A DNA stretch of 64,000 nt from Terfezia claveryi (Eukaryota; Ascomycota; Pezizomycetes; Pezizales; Pezizaceae): NCBI GenBank assembly GCA_015179025.1, contig WHUX01000098.1:1-64000 (forward strand). The letters run 5' to 3'. Under the pieces are notes generated by a model that ran no database searches, had not been told where the DNA came from, and saw nothing but the letters and a program-made list of their open reading frames with translations. The position numbers and the translations under genes were made by a program. Below, piece after piece: positions 58,712 through 64,000 of the stretch (the stretch's first letter is position 1; each line of letters begins with the position of its first letter).

Positions 58712-61700
58712 ATGTCGAAATTCTTCCGCAAGAGCACCGCTAGCGAAGCCAGTTCAAAGTCCTCAGGAACCGCCCCAGATGCAATTACTCCAGTACCTCC
58801 AGCGCCTCCATCACCGGCCTTCAGGAAAAGTATGGCCGCAGGCACCTCCAAACGTATGACAGAACTCTCGGATTCATCATCTTCAGAGCCTGAGCTTGAT
58901 GTGCGACTTTGTCTGGTAATAATCCCATTCACAGCTTGTATCATGTGTATATGCAACTAACTGTATTTTCGGGATCAAAACAGATGTCAAAGTATCTTCT
59001 TCAGAAGTTCCAGACCAACAAATGGATACCGGAAGCCTTTAACGCTGAGGAAGACCATATGGGTCTTCTCCTCCGACAAGGCCGAGGCCTCTATGTCACT
59101 CAGCCAAAAACAGTCTCCCAGCAGTTGCTTGCGGCAGTTGTGAAGCTCAACGTTGAGATTGCGTTCACCATGGCGTCCGACATTACGAGCTCCATTATTG
59201 AGGGGTTAGATGCAAGTCAGGAGGATTTATATCTCCCGCAGGACCACAGTCAGTACCAGATTGTAGAATCTTTAGACGCTATAGCTTCTGCGCCGACAGG
59301 ACGTCTTCGGAAATTCCAATATGTGTGTATTGTGAAGAAAGAAAAATTGGTTTTGCTGTGGCATGACTCGGTGGAGGCAATGATTACCCACGTGCAGGAT
59401 GTCGAAGCCAAGTTACTGGCTCTGGTATGCACTTTCTTTGCCCACTTGCAGAACTATCCTGGAGCGCTTCTGCATTGTTCCCCGTCTCTGTACATATGCT
59501 TACATCTGACCTATTAGATCTGGGGCAACTCGATCCCAAACCTGTTGACACCAGGCAGCAAAAGCCCACACGAGTTCTCGGTGTATTCTTCTCGCAACGT
59601 CTCCACTACAAAACTTCCAAAATCGCCATCGCCAGGCCCCCCAGTGCCACCGATTGACAGCATACATTTGGCAGGCCCTGATTCTGACGCTAGTGCCGAT
59701 ACATCGCCTACGAGGGATGTTGAGAAAGGCGATCGAGAATCTATTAATCGGCCACTAGTCTTCATTAGCGCCATATACATAGGATTATCAACAGCGCTGG
59801 TGATCATTTTATTGTGTGGTTTTTCCGTCAGAACACTCCTTGTGGAATGCCTGGTGGATGGCTACTACGTGCGGTTCGCTTTGGTAAGGGACATCTTGCC
59901 CCTGGATGCCATGCTGCCTTGTACTAACTACATAATATAGCTTGCGAGCATACCGATTGTTATGACGCTGACGCTGGTAAGTTTCGACTGTTGGCTCAAA
60001 TAAATGAATGATTTGATGCGCTGACGGCGTATTGCTCTAGTTCTTTAGCATTGTCATGTTCTCGAACGTGTTTCAGCTCTTTGGTCCAGTCACCAACTTG
60101 CAAACCAACTCTCGATACTTCTCGGCCAAGGCCCCAAATTTGACATTGGCATATCAGCAGGGCTTCGCGCCACCACACATCACAATTCAAATGCCAGTGT
60201 ACAAGGAATCATTGGCGGGAGTCATTAGGCCGACCGTTACTAGTTTGAAGGCGGCAATCAGCCAATACGAATTACAAGGAGGGACTGCAAACATATTCAT
60301 TAATGATGACGGTCTCCAGGTGGGTTTTTTTCTTTAATTCTACTTGAATTTTGAGGTTTGTACTAAACTTTGGCCAGGTAATTGATGCAGCTGAAGCACA
60401 AGAACGTGTGGATTACTACCAGGATAATAACATCGGTTGGGTCGCCCGGCCCGGGCATAATGACAATGGCTTCATTCGGGCTGGAAAGTTCAAGAAGGCG
60501 TCCAACATGAACTTTGCTCTAGATATTTCAAATCGGACAGAAGATCTCCTCCTTCAGCTGATGGAGGCAAAAATGGCAGAAGAAAAGACGACTATCATCT
60601 CGGAGCATGAGGAGGAAGAGCTCTACGCCATTGCGCTGAATAGAACCATCGAGGAAAGCGGTATCGCATGGGCTGGTGGTAATATCAGAATTGGGGAGAT
60701 TATTCTTATTGTGGACAGTGACACCCGAGTGGTAGGCAGGCCCTCGAATATAAAATCTACTAGGAGGTACGGAATGCTAACGTTTCCTCTTTTTCTTTAG
60801 CCAACCGACTGCCTCATTAAAGGTGCTGCAGAAATGTTCCTCAGCCCGGAAGTTGCCATCATCCAACACAGCGCCGGCGTCATGCAAGTAACCCAGGACT
60901 ATTTTGAGAACGGTATCACATTCTTCACGAATCTTGTCTATTCGGCCATTCGCTTTGGTGTCGGAAACGGAGAGGTTGCACCGGTAAGCATTAAAATCTC
61001 AATCAACAGTACCTGTAGGACTCAACTGACGAGACATAGTTTGTTGGCCACAATGCTTTCCTAAGGTGGCAAGCGATCCAAAGCGTAGCTATGAAAGGCG
61101 AAGATGGCAAAGACAAATACTGGTCTGAGTCCCACGTCTCTGAGGACTTTGACGTTTCTCTGCGTCTGCAATGCGCTGGCAATGTAGTTCGGCTGGGCAC
61201 ATACCATGATGATGGGTTCAAAGAAGGAGTTTCTCTAACAGTGTATGATGAGTTGGCCCGATGGGAAAAGTGAGCACTTCAGCTGTCAAGTTTCATCTAC
61301 TATGATATTAATGAACTTAACAGATATGCATATGGCTGTAATGAGCTTGTCTTCCATCCAATCCACAAATGGATCTTCACAGGGCCATTCACCAAACTTT
61401 TCCTGAAGTTTCTAACCAGTAAAGGGCCAATCTGTTCTAAAATTCAGACCCTTGGTTATATCTTCTCGTATTATGCAATGGCGGCCGGCCTTCCCTTCTC
61501 AATGATGAACTATCTACTGGTTGGTTGGTATAATGGCTACTTCGATCTCTTCTACGATGGTGGTTGGAGGACATTCCTCTCTATCTTGGTCGTGTTCAGT
61601 CTATCAGTAAGTCGCCTAATTTCATGTATGCAAACGCCTCCCATACAATTACTGACAGGAAGTACAGGGGAACGTTTGCCTGGCGGTGCTCCGTTACCGC

Positions 61701-62161
61701 CTGGGGGAAAAGAGTCTGATAGGTGCACTAATCGAAAACTTCAAGTGGCTTCCCTTTTTCATGATCTTCCTCGGCGGTCTCTCTTTCCATCTTAATTGTG
61801 CGATTCTTGCACACATGTTTTCGATTAATATGACATGGGGAGCAACGGCAAAGGAGCTGGAAGCATCCAACTTCTTTAAGGAGGTGCCAAAGATTTTCAA
61901 GTCATTCAAATGGATGTATCTTTGCATGCTTATCCTGATTGGTGGCATGATATATTTGGCCCGTTTCGCACCTCCTGGTTGGACAATCAACGAATTTACG
62001 GCCATCGTGCCCCTCGCGATTGGTATTTCGGCGCATTGTTTACTTCCGGTGAGTTAAGCCCAATCCATGAAAGCTAAGCCAAGTTTGGCAGTCCAGGACA
62101 CTAAACTAACCATTCCTGGTAGTTCGCACTCAACCCCGCACTAATGATTTTCAATTATTAA
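58712..62161 (+). CDS. Family 2 glycosyltransferase, polysaccharide-synthase type
   Basis: Eleven exons: 58712-58915, 58984-59424, 59518-59883, 59941-59976, 60041-60319, 60378-60731, 60801-60983, 61040-61269, 61324-61606, 61668-62048 and 62123-62161, giving 931 residues with every phase consistent. A disordered Ser/Pro-rich start leads to two spans (about 296-318 and 331-360). A cytosolic GT2 domain follows, with INDDG (about 436-440), the metal-binding DSDTRV (555-560) and the acceptor-site SEDFDVS (655-661). A further block is GHNAFLRWQ, and the usual QxxRW end may be represented by LARWEKYAYG. About five more spans occupy 725-925, consistent with a synthase that extrudes its chain through the plasma membrane. 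This architecture is that of fungal GT2 processive synthases; the product cannot be read from sequence. Introns are 54-93 bp, several with CTAAC or CTGAC branch sites. It is divergent to the GH16 gene. Confidence 0.92.
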
Positions 62162-64000
62162 TCTACAATTACCACTATGCTGCATGTTCCTTTTCCCGCG
62201 GCTGTCAATATGGTTAAGGGTGTATCGATTGCTTTCTTTTTTGCCTGCTGAGATTTCTTCCTAAGAAGATGTAGAGGGCGTTTGGCATGTTCTCTTTACG
62301 TACTGGGCCAGTTACCAGCATCTCTAACTTTCTTTTTTCTATTGAAGTTTATATTTCATTTTTCAGCGAAAAATTTGCATGACGAAAGGCCTGTCTGTCA
62401 TAGGGACGGAATTAATGGAGGCGGTGATTGTACCGGAATTAATAGGGCTTAATGTAATTTTTATCAGGACGAGGCGGGGACAAAATTTGTAGCGGGGAGA
62501 TATCTATGTACTCTAAAATTTCACCTTCTTGGGGTATTGATGCACATACATCACAGGAAATCCCGGATGAGCGAGGCTCCCTTTCTCTCTTTCAATCCTT
62601 GAAAGCCTGCCTGCAGCTGCCAATTTAATTCCTCAGCTCGGATGCAAGACACCTCTGCAGGTGTGTCTCGCCGCAGTCAAAGGCTGGGTCCTTATAATAT
62701 TTCACATATTCCCGGATGAACAGCTTATCCCCTTTTCCACCCAAAGAGTGAATACAGGCCCTCGCTGGTTGCACACAACTGGCTCCAGGTATACAGTAGG
62801 CATAGACTACATAGAATTGACTTCCTGCAACAATCTCTAGTGCGGCAACTTGCCAATGAATTAACCTTGAGGGGCAACCTAGAATAGCAGCCATATACAA
62901 AGGTGGATGCCTTGTCCACAGGTGAATTCCTTAGCGCTGGTGGCGCAATGCAGTAATGGTAATCGCCTGCTTTCAGTTGGTGAATGCCATAGCTAGGGGT
63001 GACGGTGGCGTCGGGAGATTGATTGACTAGGGAAGGGGGAATTCACAAATTCATATTATTGAACGATTGTATCTATCACATGAGACACCGCATACATATT
63101 TTTATGGTAGTGGAACTGACAAGGCTACAATGCCGTGTACCCTCGCTGTTGGAAATACCTTGCAGCTCCATGAATATAGCTGAGAGCCTATTCAGCCCCA
63201 TCACCAACATATTCACATCCCATATCTCCCAAGAGGCGGGAGACTAGTTTCGTGCAGCAGATACCTTGCAGTCTAGATTCAGTTTTTAGATAATGGTGAA
63301 GACTCAGAAATCTCAGCCCCACAATCAAACGTGACAATTTATCTGGTCCGAGTGAATCGTTGTACGACAATGGAACCTCACCCCATACTGGTGGCCCCTG
63401 ATTCAAGAACTAGCAAATGTTGACCTAGTAGTTTTTATGGTCCCATATGTATTGTATATGTGGAGCTGATTTCTTGATATATGGTCGTGAAGCTTCTCCA
63501 TATATTCCAGTGAACCACGTGCATAGTGGGCTATCTTGGCACTCAGAGTAACTACATAATGGTGAGAGCGGAAAAGGCTGCCCGGACTCGCTTCCTTGCA
63601 CGTACATACCAGTCCAATGCACATGTAAGATACGTATACCTACATATTAGAACCCTAGTACTACAGCAAGCTGAGCTCCGTGCGGACTGTTTTGGTACCA
63701 CTTGATTACTAGCGTGATAAACAAATTATTTGCACAGAGACTTGCAGAAGTGATTGTGGATATTGCAAGTACTGCCCTAGGTGGAGCCTCGCTAATATCA
63801 TGATATCGAATGGTATGCTTTTTAAATAGGTAAGCGTACGTATACGGTATAACCCATTTACGCCACAAGGGTTTTAGTCCTAAGCCGCATATCTCTGCGT
63901 TCGGCGTCATAGACTGAGATACAGCATTTGACCCTTCGATCGTCAATGGGAACACGCTAAATTTCACGTAGTAGAACATCAGTGCGAGGTTGGGAACCAT
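62162..64000. other. 3' flank of the GT2 gene, no gene seen
   Basis: No domain-bearing frame. A minus-strand frame of 117 codons touches the window edge (63647-64000) and could be the end of something outside, but its length is within chance. Confidence 0.5.

Noticed and set aside
62936..63000. tRNA-like stretch (TGGCGCAATGC ... GGTAATCGCC)
   Set aside because: An A-box-like start is present, but there is no credible B box, the D loop would be too long and no acceptor stem closes it.
63647..64000. Minus-strand frame of 117 codons at the window edge
   Set aside because: The length is expected by chance, the apparent start coincides with the window end, and there is no motif.

Overview
The window is nuclear DNA of a filamentous fungus, most likely a Pezizomycotina ascomycete. 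The evidence is short introns (45-110 bp) with GT-AG ends and CTAAC/CTGAC branch sites, WSC and heterokaryon-incompatibility (HET) domain proteins, a fungal-type annexin, a fungal GH16 enzyme and a Ty3/gypsy retrotransposon. Gene density is low: seven recognisable genes in 64 kb, separated by long AT-rich stretches full of small repeats. I cannot name the species.

Layout. 1-7010: a decayed Ty3/gypsy LTR element on the minus strand; the window starts inside its left LTR. 7011-17074: gene-poor. 17075-18199 (-): a four-exon Myb/SANT nuclear protein. 18200-25367: gene-poor. 25368-27223 (-): an annexin with a long P/Q/G-rich N-terminus. 29833-31493 (-): a four-exon, four-span membrane protein. 31494-40335: gene-poor, with a TIR-flanked relic, a long palindrome and other repeats. 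40336-42639 (+): a HET-domain protein. 45081-50681 (-): a ten-exon secreted protein with a quinoprotein-like propeller, Ig/ASH-like modules and five WSC domains. 53123-54906 (-): a seven-exon membrane-anchored GH16 glucanase. 58712-62161 (+): an eleven-exon family-2 glycosyltransferase of polysaccharide-synthase type. The last three make a right-hand block of wall or polysaccharide-related genes, with GH16 and GT2 divergently arranged around a 3.8 kb spacer. Exon models were built by hand from splice signals and phase continuity.

Two dispersed families of very small elements are the most unusual observation. One is a roughly 22-32 bp insert with core TTGTGCCAACCAGACTAG. It appears five times, each time between direct repeats of 6-10 bp that look like target-site duplications. 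The other is a roughly 35 bp core (CCCGTCATGACCTTAGGTC ... GGGTATAGACT), usually followed by an A-rich tail. Two copies are flanked by 11 bp (exact) and 13 bp (one mismatch) direct repeats, as expected of SINE-like retroposition.

A second notable point is that the WSC gene (three places) and the GH16 gene (one place) each lack single bases in or beside homopolymer runs, although all splice phases otherwise agree. The Myb, annexin, four-span and GT2 genes read through without such breaks. The gaps are either assembly homopolymer errors or recent gene inactivation.
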